Assembly (NCBI RefSeq): GCF_001514195.1
Contig: NZ_KQ948739.1
Coordinates: 423,304-487,303, forward strand
Direction: 5' to 3'
DNA: 64,000 bases
Source of the DNA: Streptomyces griseorubiginosus
GTDB lineage: Bacteria; Actinomycetota; Actinomycetes; Streptomycetales; Streptomycetaceae
In this document: one piece after another, positions 17,544 through 25,870 of the stretch
Layout: each line of letters begins with the position of its first letter
Position numbering within the stretch: position 1 is the first letter of the stretch
Made by a program: the position numbers and the translations under genes
The notes under the pieces: model-generated
Database searches by the model: none
Told to the model about the DNA's origin: nothing
The model's input: only the letters and a program-made list of their open reading frames with translations

Positions 17544-18533
17544 ATGCCCGCACGCCGCAAGGCCGCCACGGTCGCCGCCGTCGGCCTGGCCCCGCTCGCC
17601 CTGACCGCGCTGGCCGCTTCGCCCGCGGCCGCGCACGGCTCGATGGGCGGCCCGGTCAGCCGCGTCGCGCAGTGCTACGCGGAGGGCCCGGAGAGCCCGC
17701 GGTCGGACGCGTGCCGGGCGGCGGTCGCGGCCGGTGGCACCCAGGCGCTGTACGACTGGAACGGCATCCGCATCGGCGACGCGAACGGACGGCACCAGGA
17801 GCTGATCCCGGACGGCAGGCTGTGCAGCGCGGGCAACGACGAGTTCAAGGGGCTGGACCTGGCCCGCGCCGACTGGCCGGCGACGAGCGTGCGCAGCGGG
17901 TCGTACACCTTCGAGTACCGGGTGACCGCCCCGCACAAGGGCACCTTCACGGTGTACCTCACCAAGCCCGGCTACGATCCCGCGCAGCCGCTGGCCTGGG
18001 ACGACCTGGATCTGTCGCACCCGGTCGCGACGGCCACGGACCCGGTCGCGTCGGGCGGCTTCTACCGGTTCTCCGGCACGCTTCCGGAGCGCTCGGGCAG
18101 GCAGCTCCTGTACGCGGTCTGGCAGCGCTCGGACAGCCCGGAGGCGTTCTACTCCTGCTCGGACGTGACGTTCGGGGGCGAGACCGGTGCGGCGAAGGGC
18201 GGTTCTTCTCCGGAGCCGAGCGCTTCCGCGCCCTCCGACGAGCAGATCGAGGAAGGCACCGGCAGGTCGACGGTCGAGCATCACGGGCACGGTGACGACG
18301 ACGCCGGTACATCGGCGGAGCCGGTGGCCGAGGCGGCGAGCGCCGGTCCTGCCGCGGACGCCAACGCCCCACAGGCGGCGGGCACTTCGCGGCGCCTCGC
18401 CGAGACGGGCGGTTCCGGCATCACGCCGTATCTCGCGATGGGCGGTGCCGCCACGCTCGCCGCCGGCGCGGCGATCGTGTTCGGGTCGGTGCGCAGGCGT
18501 GCCGTGAACGGTGTCGGACGGCTGGGCCGTTGA
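17544..18533 (+). CDS. Cell-wall-anchored lytic polysaccharide monooxygenase (AA10)
   Basis: 329 residues; AGGAG lies just before the ATG at 17544. The signal peptide ends ASPAAA, leaving His as residue 1 of the mature enzyme (HGSMGGPV), the first ligand of the copper histidine brace. The second brace His is in VTAPHKGTF, and the axial Phe is probably in SCSDVTF. The AA10 domain (to about residue 215) is followed by a Ser/Glu/Ala-rich stalk and then LAETG, a hydrophobic helix and an RRR tail: a sortase-E-type (LAXTG) sorting signal. The enzyme should therefore be covalently displayed on the wall and oxidatively cleave a glycan such as chitin, cellulose or a surface polymer. Confidence 0.93.
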   Translation: MPARRKAATVAAVGLAPLALTALAASPAAAHGSMGGPVSRVAQCYAEGPESPRSDACRAAVAAGGTQALYDWNGIRIGDANGRHQELIPDGRLCSAGNDEFKGLDLARADWPATSVRSGSYTFEYRVTAPHKGTFTVYLTKPGYDPAQPLAWDDLDLSHPVATATDPVASGGFYRFSGTLPERSGRQLLYAVWQRSDSPEAFYSCSDVTFGGETGAAKGGSSPEPSASAPSDEQIEEGTGRSTVEHHGHGDDDAGTSAEPVAEAASAGPAADANAPQAAGTSRRLAETGGSGITPYLAMGGAATLAAGAAIVFGSVRRRAVNGVGRLGR

Positions 18534-18544
18534 CCGCATGAACT

Positions 18545-18583
18545 CCGGGGCCTGACCGGCGGCTCAGGCCGGACAGGCCCCGG
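18545..18583. terminator. Bidirectional terminator between LPMO and lipase genes
   Basis: 10-bp arms CCGGGGCCTG (18545-18554) and CAGGCCCCGG (18574-18583), with further pairing possible in the 19-base interior. It lies between two convergent genes. Confidence 0.7.
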
Positions 18584-18615
18584 CGACGCTCCACTCTGTG
18601 CCTCAGCTCAGCGCC

Positions 18616-19479
18616 TCAACTCAGCGCCGACGCACAGGTGGTGGGGGTGGCGTGGGCCGGGTCGAGGGCGTTGGCCACCTCGTGGAAGGCGATCCGGTCG
18701 AAGAGGCCGATGGCCACGTGCTCGGAGAGATCGAGCGGGCACAGGTCCTGGAGCAGGACGTTGTGGACGCCGGATCCGCTGAGGAACTGGCTCTGGTACG
18801 GCGTGACGACCTCGTCGTACTTGGTGGCGAGGACCGTGTACTTGACGCCGGGGACGGTGTCGCCGCCCGCGTTGAGCTTGGTGAGGAAGGGGGAGCCGAC
18901 GACCTGGTCGGCGAGGGCGGGGGTGTTGGTGGTGAGGAAGTCCTTGATTCCCGGGAAGTAGGGCAGCAGGTCGGTCAGACCCGAGAGGGTGGTGCCGTGG
19001 TTGTCGGGGGCGATGCCGACGAGGGCGTTCACCTTGGCGGCTCCGCCGAGGAACTTGAGGTAGTAGCGGGGCATCAGGCCGCCCTGCGAGTGGCCGACGA
19101 GGTCGGTCTCGGTGGCTCCGGTGGCGGCGAGGACCTTGTCGACGAAAGTCCTCAGCTGCTCGGCCGACTTGTCGATGGGGCCGAGTCCGTAGAAGAGGGA
19201 CACCCCGGGCAACTGGCCGTAGTCGAAGGAGAAGACGCAGTAGTCGCGGTCCTCCAGGTAGGGGGCGAGGGCCAGCCAGTTGTCGGTGGAGTTGGCGAAG
19301 GTGCCGTGCACGAGGACGACGGGGCGGGGGTGGGCGGCGGAGGGCTTGCAGGAGTAGTCGTTCCAACCGCTGGTCGGGGCGGTGGCCGCCTGGGCGGCTC
19401 CGGCGGCCGGGACGACGGCGACCGCGGCGGTCAGGAACAGGGCGGCGAGGGGTCTGAGCACTCGTTTCCAGGGCAGCAT
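18616..19479 (-). CDS. Secreted alpha/beta-hydrolase lipase
   Basis: 287 residues; the ATG at 19479 has AAGGAG 7 bases upstream and opens a signal peptide ending QAAT. Catalytic features: PVVLVHGTFAN oxyanion strand, nucleophile elbow GHSQGG, Asp probably in TKYDEVVTP and His in LSEHVAIG or IAFHEVANAL. Cysteines in NDYSCKP, DYCVF, DLCPL and TTCAS suggest two disulfides, as in secreted actinobacterial lipases related to the LipA/EstA family. Likely hydrolyses extracellular lipids. Convergent with the LPMO gene. Confidence 0.92.
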   Translation of the reverse strand: MLPWKRVLRPLAALFLTAAVAVVPAAGAAQAATAPTSGWNDYSCKPSAAHPRPVVLVHGTFANSTDNWLALAPYLEDRDYCVFSFDYGQLPGVSLFYGLGPIDKSAEQLRTFVDKVLAATGATETDLVGHSQGGLMPRYYLKFLGGAAKVNALVGIAPDNHGTTLSGLTDLLPYFPGIKDFLTTNTPALADQVVGSPFLTKLNAGGDTVPGVKYTVLATKYDEVVTPYQSQFLSGSGVHNVLLQDLCPLDLSEHVAIGLFDRIAFHEVANALDPAHATPTTCASALS

Positions 19480-19651
19480 CGGGTGATCTCCTTGCGGCTC
19501 AAGGGAGGTGCGATGGCCGTACGCCCTGTGATCCGGATCACGAGGATGCTGTTCAATTCGAAAGTTACGGATGAGTAGCGAACTTGTGAAGTTACGCGTC
19601 AGTAAAAACTTCCAGTGATAACCGGTGCCGAGGGCTGCCCCTGATGAACCG

Positions 19652-20095
19652 TCACCAGGCAGGTTTGATGGGGCCATTGGGAGCAATGCGCCCCAATCGC
19701 TCGCGCAACGCGCGCACTTCACCCTCACCGAGCACATCGACCCATGTCCGCACGGCCTCCGCGGCGGCCTCTTCCGCCGCCCGGGTGCAGGCCCACCCCC
19801 GCTCGGTCAGCACCACGAGCCGGGCCCGGGCGTCCTCGGGGTGCGGCCGCCGCTCGGCGTACCCCTTGCGCACGATCTCGTCGACCAGCTGACTCGCCGC
19901 CTGCTTGGTCACCCCCAGATGCCCGGCGAGCTCGGTGACCGTGGCCCCGTCCGGCGCGAGCCTCGCGAACGCGAAACCCCAGGCAGGCCGCGCCTCGAAC
20001 CCCCGGGCGACCACGCCGTCGTTGATGCGCTGAGTCAGGTCACCGGCCGCGGCGAGCAGGGCGGCGGCCAGGGCGAGGGCTTCGGAGTTCTGCAC
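19652..20095 (-). CDS. MarR-family transcriptional regulator
   Basis: 147 residues, GTG start at 20095. The winged-helix core has VTELAGHLGVTKQAASQLVDEIVRKGYAERR and the wing motif PEDARARLVVLTERG, all canonical. It is divergent from the cupin gene across a 95-bp spacer holding two near-identical palindromes. Most likely an autorepressor that also represses the cupin gene and releases DNA on ligand binding. Confidence 0.92.
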   Translation of the reverse strand: MQNSEALALAAALLAAAGDLTQRINDGVVARGFEARPAWGFAFARLAPDGATVTELAGHLGVTKQAASQLVDEIVRKGYAERRPHPEDARARLVVLTERGWACTRAAEEAAAEAVRTWVDVLGEGEVRALRERLGRIAPNGPIKPAW

Positions 20096-20124
20096 CCAGG
20101 CATTGAAACACCCTTGACGAACTG

Positions 20125-20139
20125 GTCAAGCAGCTTGAC
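20125..20139. promoter_or_regulatory. MarR operator 1
   Basis: Perfect odd palindrome GTCAAGC-A-GCTTGAC. An extra half-site CTTGAC at 20113-20118 pairs with its left arm. Confidence 0.7.
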
Positions 20140-20153
20140 GATGGGAGCATATA

Positions 20154-20168
20154 GTCAAGCTGCTTGAC
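20154..20168. promoter_or_regulatory. MarR operator 2
   Basis: Perfect odd palindrome GTCAAGC-T-GCTTGAC, the same arms as operator 1 with a different centre; centre-to-centre spacing is 29 bp. It lies 23 bp before the cupin ATG. Confidence 0.7.
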
Positions 20169-20190
20169 CATCTTGGACCGGAGGTCCCGC

Positions 20191-20565
20191 ATGCCCGTCG
20201 TCCGTTCGTCCGAAGCCGTCACCCATGAGATCCACGGCGCCCGTTTCGTCTCGTACGCCACTCCCCTCAGCGGCGCCAAGGAGCTCTGCGCCTGGCGGGG
20301 TGAGATCCCGGCGGGGACGAAGGCACCGGCTCACACCGTCAACCGCGAGGAGATCTTCCATCTGCTCATCGGCGAACTCCAGGTCACCCTCGACGGCTCC
20401 GTCCACCGGATCACCGCGGGCGACACGGTGATCGTCAATCCCGGGGTGACCTTCGCCGTCGAGAACCCCACCGATCACACCGCCCTCACCTGGGTCACCA
20501 CCTCCATCGGCCTGGAGGCGGAACTGGCGGACGGCAGCCGCATCACTCCCCCGTGGGCCAACTGA
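20191..20565 (+). CDS. Small cupin-domain protein under MarR control
   Basis: 124 residues; GGACCGGAGG precedes the ATG at 20191. A single cupin barrel: motif 1 APAHTVNREEIFHLLIGEL with His and Glu metal ligands, and motif 2 DTVIVNPGVTFAVENPTDH, where the usual late His sits in TDHTAL. Such proteins bind metal and small ligands, acting as dioxygenases, isomerases or sensors. The neighbouring MarR gene and operators suggest induction by an aromatic or phenolic compound; that is inference. Confidence 0.88.
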   Translation: MPVVRSSEAVTHEIHGARFVSYATPLSGAKELCAWRGEIPAGTKAPAHTVNREEIFHLLIGELQVTLDGSVHRITAGDTVIVNPGVTFAVENPTDHTALTWVTTSIGLEAELADGSRITPPWAN

Positions 20566-20568
20566 CCC

Positions 20569-21537
20569 CTACGCCGCCAGCGTCGCCGGCAGCACCGCCA
20601 GCGGTCCGAACTTCGCCCGGACGCGGTCCGCGGCCTCCTCGATACGGCGGAGCTTCTCGTCCGTGGGGTCGAAGGTGAGCTGGTGGGAGGCCTGCTCGGC
20701 GGGGTCCAGGCCCTCGGCACGGAGGGCGAGGGAACGCACCCGGGCGCGCTGGAGGCCCAGCGCCTCGTACATGCCGTAGGCCGCCTTGGTCAGGGCCGCC
20801 GAGTGGGCGGTGGGCTCGCCGAGGGTGCGGCTGCGGGTGGTCGCGGTGCGGTCGGCGTAGCGGACGGTGAGGGTCAGGGTGCGGCAGACCTTGTCGAGGG
20901 CGCGCAGCCTGGTGCCCAGTTCCTCGGCGGCGGAGAGCAGGGCACGGCGGTGCCGGTCGGGGTCCAACTCGTCGCGGTCGAAGGGGCGTTCGGTGGCGAG
21001 GGAGCGGGAGACGCCGTTCGGGACCACCCGGCCGCGGTCCACGCCGTTCGCCTTCTCGTGCAGCTCACGGCCGACCCTGGCGCCGACCAGGCGCTGGAGG
21101 GTGGACAGCGGCGCGGCGGCGACCCGGTCCAGGGTGTCGAGGCCGTACTCGCACAGGACACGGGCAGTCGCGGTGCCGACACCGGGGAGCGCGGCGACGG
21201 GCCGGCCGGCGAGGAAGTCCGCCACCGCGCCCTCGTGGACCACCCGGGTCAGCCCGGGCCGGGCGTCCTTCAGCGCCATGCGGGCCAGCATCGGTCCGGG
21301 TCCGGCACCGATCGCGCAGTCCACCCCGTGCAGGGCGAGGGCGCGGACCCGGATCACCGAGGCCAGTTCGACGGCGTCACGCTTGAAGTACCGTTCGGCG
21401 CCCCGCAGATCGGCCAGTGCCCCGTCCGGCGGGAGCGCCTCCACGACCGGGGTGAACTCCTCCAGGAGGCCGAGCAGTTCGGGCAGGGCCGCCTCGCGCG
21501 TCGGCGGCAGCTGGAAACGTACGCAGAGGATGGTCAT
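20569..21537 (-). CDS. imuB-like: ImuB-like (catalytically degenerate Y-family) polymerase partner of DnaE2
   Basis: 322 residues, ATG at 21537 overlapping the dnaE2 stop as ATGA. The fold follows DinB/UmuC: fingers, then the helix-hairpin-helix ALPGVGTATARVLCEYGLDTLDRV, and a little-finger domain from about residue 200. The catalytic acids of active Y-family enzymes are missing: the N-terminus is ILCVRFQLPP rather than a D-x-D strand, and the later S-x-DE motif is replaced by LADLRGAERYF. This is the ImuB situation, where the protein bridges the clamp and DnaE2. QLTF near residue 288 is a possible clamp-binding motif. No imuA-like gene is adjacent. Confidence 0.78.
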   Translation of the reverse strand: MTILCVRFQLPPTREAALPELLGLLEEFTPVVEALPPDGALADLRGAERYFKRDAVELASVIRVRALALHGVDCAIGAGPGPMLARMALKDARPGLTRVVHEGAVADFLAGRPVAALPGVGTATARVLCEYGLDTLDRVAAAPLSTLQRLVGARVGRELHEKANGVDRGRVVPNGVSRSLATERPFDRDELDPDRHRRALLSAAEELGTRLRALDKVCRTLTLTVRYADRTATTRSRTLGEPTAHSAALTKAAYGMYEALGLQRARVRSLALRAEGLDPAEQASHQLTFDPTDEKLRRIEEAADRVRAKFGPLAVLPATLAA

Positions 21538-24500
21538 CCCGCACTCCCCGGACTCTGGTGCCACAACTTCCTTACCTGTGAAGCCTCTTGACCCGCCGGC
21601 CGCAGATCGGCCCACGGATGCAGTTCGTATCCCGTCGGCAGGTGGATCCGCCGGCCGCCGGTCGGATCCCCGGACCGCCTCTCCGACGCGTCCCCGGACC
21701 GCCTTCCCGGAGGCCCCCCGTCCTGGCTTCCCGACGGCTCCCCCGGCCGCCTTCCCGACGGCTCTCCGTCCCGGCTTCCCGACGGGTCTCCGGCCGGCCT
21801 TTCCACCCGATCCCCGGCGGGCCTCTCCGGGGGATTCCCGGCCCGCCCCTCCACCGGATCTCCGCTCCCGTCACCGGCCGCTTCCGAACCGGAACCCGCA
21901 CCCGGCCCAGCCCCCGGCACGGGAACCGGCTCCGCCAGCCGCGCCGCCACCGCGTCGAGGCCCTCCCCGTCCCGCAGTTCGACCAGTTCGGCGAGGTTCC
22001 AGGCGGCCGCGCCCACCACGCTGAGGCTGCGCGGGCCGCGCCGCTGCACCACTCCGCGCACCAGCAGCAGCCAGGAGTGGAAGACGGTGTGCGCGCAGGC
22101 GTCGTGCGAGTCGTCGAAGAAGGCGAGGTCGACCAGGCCGGTGCCGTCGTCCAGGGTGGTGAAGATGACCCGCTTTCCGGACCGGATCGGCGGTGTCTGG
22201 GTGGCCACCTTGGCCCCCGCGACCAGCACGGTCTCCCCGTGCCGCGCCTCCCGCAGCCGCCGCGCGCCGACCACGCCCAACTCCCGCAGGAACTCCTGGT
22301 GGTCGTCCATCAGATTGCGCGAGACGTCCATCGCCAGCACCCCCAGCTCGGCACTGAGCCGCTCCGTGGAGGACAGGTCCGGCAGCCCGGCCGGAGCGGT
22401 CCTGCGCCCGCCGGCCAGCGGGAGCTGACCGCCGCCCGCGCCCCGGCCACCCCGGTGCAGTTCGGTCAAGTGCAGTTGGAGATCACGCCGGTTGGCGCCG
22501 AAGGAGTCCAACCCGCCGACCTGAGCGAGCCTTTGGGCCACCGGCCGGCTCGGCCGCGCCCGCTCCCAGAAGTCCAGCAGCGAGGCGTACGGCTGCCCCT
22601 CCGCGATCCGTGCGGCCTCGGCCTCGCTGATGCCGTACACGTCGGAGAGGGCGAGTCGCAGACCCCACACCGAAGGATTTTCAGACACCAGTTCGATACG
22701 ATGTTCGACCCCCGACGCGTTCACGTCCAGCGGCAGGATCGGCACCCCGCGCCGCCGCGCGTCCGCCAGCAGCAGCCGCTTCGGATACATCCCGGGGTCG
22801 TGGGTGAGCAGCCCGGCGTAGAAGGCGGCAGGGTGGTGCGCCTTCAGCCACGCCGACTGGTACGTCGGTACGGCGAAGGCGACCGCGTGCGCCTTGCAGA
22901 AGCCGTACGACCCGAAGGCCTCGACGATCTCCCAGGCCCGCTGAATCGTTTCCGCGCTGTAGCCCTTCGACGCCGCGTGCTGGGCGAACCAGAACCGGAT
23001 CCGTCCCTGCGACTCCGGGTCGGACAGCCCGCGCCGGACCTGGTCCGCCTCGCCGCGCCCGCACCCGGTCATGATGTCGACGATGTCGATGATCTGCTCG
23101 TGGAAGACGACGACCCCGTACGTCTCCTCCAGGGATTCCGCCAGATCCCGGTGCGGATACCAGACGGGCGCCCGCCCGTGCCGTGCCTCGATGAACGGCC
23201 GCACCATGTCGGCGGCGACCGGTCCCGGCCGGAACAGCGAGATGTCGACGACGAGGTCGTGGAAGGTGGCCGGCTGGAGCCGCCCGACCAGGTCCCGCTG
23301 CCCCGGCGACTCGATCTGGAAGCAGCCCAACGTCTCGGTGGACCGGATGAGTTGGTACGTCGCCGGGTCGCCCGGCGGCAGCGCGTCCAGGTCGATCCGC
23401 TCCCCTGTCCCCCGCTCCACCTCCGCGACCGCGTGCGCCATCGCCGACTGCATCCGCACCCCGAGCACGTCGAGCTTGAGCAGCCCGAGGTCCTCGACGT
23501 CCTCCTTGTCGAACTGCGACATGGGCAGCCCCTCGCCGCTGGTCGGCACGACCGGCGTACGCCTCAGCAGGGACGCGTCCGAGAGCAGCACCCCGCACGG
23601 GTGCATGGCGACCCCGCGCGGCAGCGCGTCGAGGGCTTCCACCAGCCCCCACAACCTGCCGTACCGCTCCTTCTCCCCCGCCAGCGCCTTGAGTTCGGGC
23701 AGCTCCTCCAGCGCCGCGCGGACGTCCCGCGCCCGGATGTGCGGGAAGGACTTGGCGATCCGGTCGATCTCCGCGGGGTCCATGGACAGGGCCGCCCCCA
23801 CGTCCCGGACGGCGTGCCGCACCCGGTACGTCTCCGGCATGGCGACGGTGGCGACCCGCTCACTGCCGAACCGGCCGATGATCGCCCGGTAGACCTCCAG
23901 CCGGCGCGCGGACTCCACGTCGATGTCGATGTCGGGCAGGGCGATCCGACGCTTGGACAGGAACCGCTCCATCAGCAGCCGGTGTTCGACGGGATCGGCG
24001 TGCGCAATCCCGAGGAGATGGTTAACCAGCGACCCCGCACCGGACCCGCGCGCGGCCACCCGGATCCCCATTCCCCTTACGTCGTCCACGACTTGAGCCA
24101 CCGTCAGGAAGTAGGAGGCGAAGCCGTGGTGGGCGATGATGTCCAGTTCGTCGTGCATCCGCTCCCAGTACGCCGCCCTGCCCGCGTACCCCTTCAGCAC
24201 CATCCCGGCCACCGCCCGGGAGGCCAGCGCCCGCTGGGCGGTACGGCGCCCGGCACCGACGAGATGCGGCTCGGGGAAGTGGACGGTGCCGATGCCGAGG
24301 TCGTCCTCGGGGTCGACGACACACTCGGCCGCGGTCGCCCGCGTCTGCTCCAGCAGCCGGTGCGCGATGTCCCGCCGGAAGCCCGCCGCCTCCACGATCC
24401 GCTCGGCGGCCGCCAGCATGGCCCCGGCGTCCTTGAGCCAGGCCTCACCGGAGTCCAGTTCCTTGACCGCGCCGACCGGGACGAGCCGGCGGGCGGAGTC

Positions 24501-25196
24501 CAGCACGTCGGCGACCGGCCCGAGGCCTGCGTCGGCGTACCGCACGGCGTTGCTGAGCACGGGCCGGATCCGCTGTTCGGCGGCGAAGCCGACGGTACGG
24601 GCGGCCAGCCGCAGGGAGCCCGGGCCGGTGCCCTTCCTCCCGTGCCAGACGGCTTCGAGCCGCAGGGCGTCGCCGTACGCCTCCCGCCAGGGCACGAGCA
24701 GCCGGGCGGCCCGGTCGGGACGGCCGGCGGCGAGCGCGCGGCCGACGTCGGAGGCGGGCCCGAGCAGCACGGTCAGCCCGTCCCCCCGGTTCTCCTCCCA
24801 GGGCAGCAGGGGCGGACCCTCCGCCGCCTTGCCGGAGTGCGCCGCGGTGACGAGCCGGCACAGGTCGGCCCAGCCGCGGGCACCGTCCCGGGCGAGGAAG
24901 GTGACCCGGGGGGCCGACTCGTCGACGAAGGCGCCTCCCCGCACGGGAGCGCGGCGCCGCTCCCGCCGTACGGGCTCGATCTCCTCGACGGCCAGCTCCA
25001 CCCCGAACAACGGGCGCACCCCCGCCTTCGCACAGGCCTTCGCGAACCGGACCGACCCCGCGAGGGTGTCCCGGTCGGTGAGGGCGAGGGCGTCCATCCC
25101 CCGCTCGGAGGCGCGCTCGGCCAGACGCTCGGGGTGCGAGGCGCCGTAGCGCAGGGAGAACCCGGAAACGGTGTGCAGATGAGTGAAGCCGGACAT
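21534..25196 (-). CDS. dnaE2: Error-prone DNA polymerase III alpha subunit DnaE2
   Basis: 1220 residues; the ATG at 25196 follows GGGAGG. An N-terminal PHP domain (FTHLHTVSGFSLRYGASHPE) precedes the C-family polymerase core; the catalytic acids are in LPDIDIDVES, with VAARGSGAGSLVNHLLGI just before. Helix-hairpin-helix and OB-fold regions follow (GETVLVAGAKVATQTPPI). Unusually, an 8-residue unit is repeated nine times before the final 37 residues. Expected role: SOS-induced translesion synthesis with the coupled ImuB-like protein. LexA-type boxes lie upstream. Confidence 0.95.
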   Translation of the reverse strand: MSGFTHLHTVSGFSLRYGASHPERLAERASERGMDALALTDRDTLAGSVRFAKACAKAGVRPLFGVELAVEEIEPVRRERRRAPVRGGAFVDESAPRVTFLARDGARGWADLCRLVTAAHSGKAAEGPPLLPWEENRGDGLTVLLGPASDVGRALAAGRPDRAARLLVPWREAYGDALRLEAVWHGRKGTGPGSLRLAARTVGFAAEQRIRPVLSNAVRYADAGLGPVADVLDSARRLVPVGAVKELDSGEAWLKDAGAMLAAAERIVEAAGFRRDIAHRLLEQTRATAAECVVDPEDDLGIGTVHFPEPHLVGAGRRTAQRALASRAVAGMVLKGYAGRAAYWERMHDELDIIAHHGFASYFLTVAQVVDDVRGMGIRVAARGSGAGSLVNHLLGIAHADPVEHRLLMERFLSKRRIALPDIDIDVESARRLEVYRAIIGRFGSERVATVAMPETYRVRHAVRDVGAALSMDPAEIDRIAKSFPHIRARDVRAALEELPELKALAGEKERYGRLWGLVEALDALPRGVAMHPCGVLLSDASLLRRTPVVPTSGEGLPMSQFDKEDVEDLGLLKLDVLGVRMQSAMAHAVAEVERGTGERIDLDALPPGDPATYQLIRSTETLGCFQIESPGQRDLVGRLQPATFHDLVVDISLFRPGPVAADMVRPFIEARHGRAPVWYPHRDLAESLEETYGVVVFHEQIIDIVDIMTGCGRGEADQVRRGLSDPESQGRIRFWFAQHAASKGYSAETIQRAWEIVEAFGSYGFCKAHAVAFAVPTYQSAWLKAHHPAAFYAGLLTHDPGMYPKRLLLADARRRGVPILPLDVNASGVEHRIELVSENPSVWGLRLALSDVYGISEAEAARIAEGQPYASLLDFWERARPSRPVAQRLAQVGGLDSFGANRRDLQLHLTELHRGGRGAGGGQLPLAGGRRTAPAGLPDLSSTERLSAELGVLAMDVSRNLMDDHQEFLRELGVVGARRLREARHGETVLVAGAKVATQTPPIRSGKRVIFTTLDDGTGLVDLAFFDDSHDACAHTVFHSWLLLVRGVVQRRGPRSLSVVGAAAWNLAELVELRDGEGLDAVAARLAEPVPVPGAGPGAGSGSEAAGDGSGDPVEGRAGNPPERPAGDRVERPAGDPSGSRDGEPSGRRPGEPSGSQDGGPPGRRSGDASERRSGDPTGGRRIHLPTGYELHPWADLRPAGQEASQVRKLWHQSPGSAG
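21648..21863 (-). repeat. Nine 24-bp tandem repeats in dnaE2 (8-residue units)
   Basis: In-frame degenerate units such as GDPSGSRD, GEPSGRRP, GEPSGSQD, GGPPGRRS and GDASERRS. They form a hydrophilic, Gly/Pro/Arg/Asp-rich linker between the OB region and the C-terminal tail. Confidence 0.9.
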
Positions 25197-25210
25197 CCAC
25201 ACCTCCCGTA

Positions 25211-25272
25211 TCGAACATCAGTTCCCTATCGCCTCTCCTCCACCATAGACCAAAACTCGAACATGCGTACGA
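25211..25272. promoter_or_regulatory. LexA (SOS) boxes upstream of dnaE2
   Basis: TCGAACATGCGTACGA at 25257-25272 differs from the actinobacterial LexA consensus TCGAAC-N4-GTTCGA at one base. A second, weaker copy, TCGAACATCAGTTCCC, lies at 25211-25226, nearer the ATG. Both precede dnaE2 on the minus strand by 15-76 bp. Confidence 0.75.
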
Positions 25273-25870
25273 CAGCAGTACGACCGCCTCCCACCTGCGG
25301 AAACGGTCGTGGGGCGGACTGCCGGGACCGGTTCAGAGGGGCCCGGCGGTGTCCGTCTCCGGGGGCTCTTGGGTGCGGTTCTCGGTGTGGTTCTCGGCCG
25401 CGACGGCAGGCTGACGCTGCCGTTGCAGAGGTACGAGTCGCTCCCGGCCGAGGGCTACGCCGGACAGTGGCTGTACGACGTCAAGGCTGGCCTCAACCTG
25501 GTCCGTACGGACACGGACTGGCGTCCGGCGGCCAGTACTCCGCCCGTGGCCACGGTGAACACCCGCTGTTCTCGATGTCCGCCTGGGTGATGGTCCCGCG
25601 TTGGGCCGCACGGTCATCTGGGCGAGCGGCAGGTAGTCGCACGTGAACCCCGGCGCGACCGGCGTCGGCGCGCCCCGACCTCCACCTGCACCACCATGCC
25701 GTCGCTCGCGTCGCCGTACTGCTGGTCGGCCTGCCGGGCCACGACGAGGACGATCCGGGTAGGAGGGTCTCGAACGGATAACGATGACAGGAGACACGAA
25801 AGCCCCGCCCCCGCACACACCCAGAGGGACAGGGCTCCGCTCCATGCACGCCGGACCGGTCGGTCGGCCG
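25273..25870. other. 598-bp stretch without a convincing gene, possibly a decayed coding region
   Basis: Reading pieces with coding-like composition shift frame several times on the minus strand (for example QADQQYGDASDGMVVQVEV, then APGFTCDYLPLAQMT, then TITQADIENSGCSPWPRAE). A short plus-strand frame at 25309-25590 also looks coding-like (LPAEGYAGQWLYDVKAGLN). No intact protein or family was recognised. It may be a frameshifted remnant of a small secreted protein. Confidence 0.35.

Noticed and set aside
20569..21537. Annotation as an active DNA polymerase IV (DinB)
   Set aside because: The catalytic carboxylates of Y-family polymerases are absent from both expected positions, so ImuB-like is the better name.
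21588..25646. Open plus-strand frame of over 1300 codons antisense to dnaE2
   Set aside because: It mirrors dnaE2 codon structure, is rich in Arg/Pro/Gly/His, and has no recognisable domain. Such shadows are expected at this GC content.
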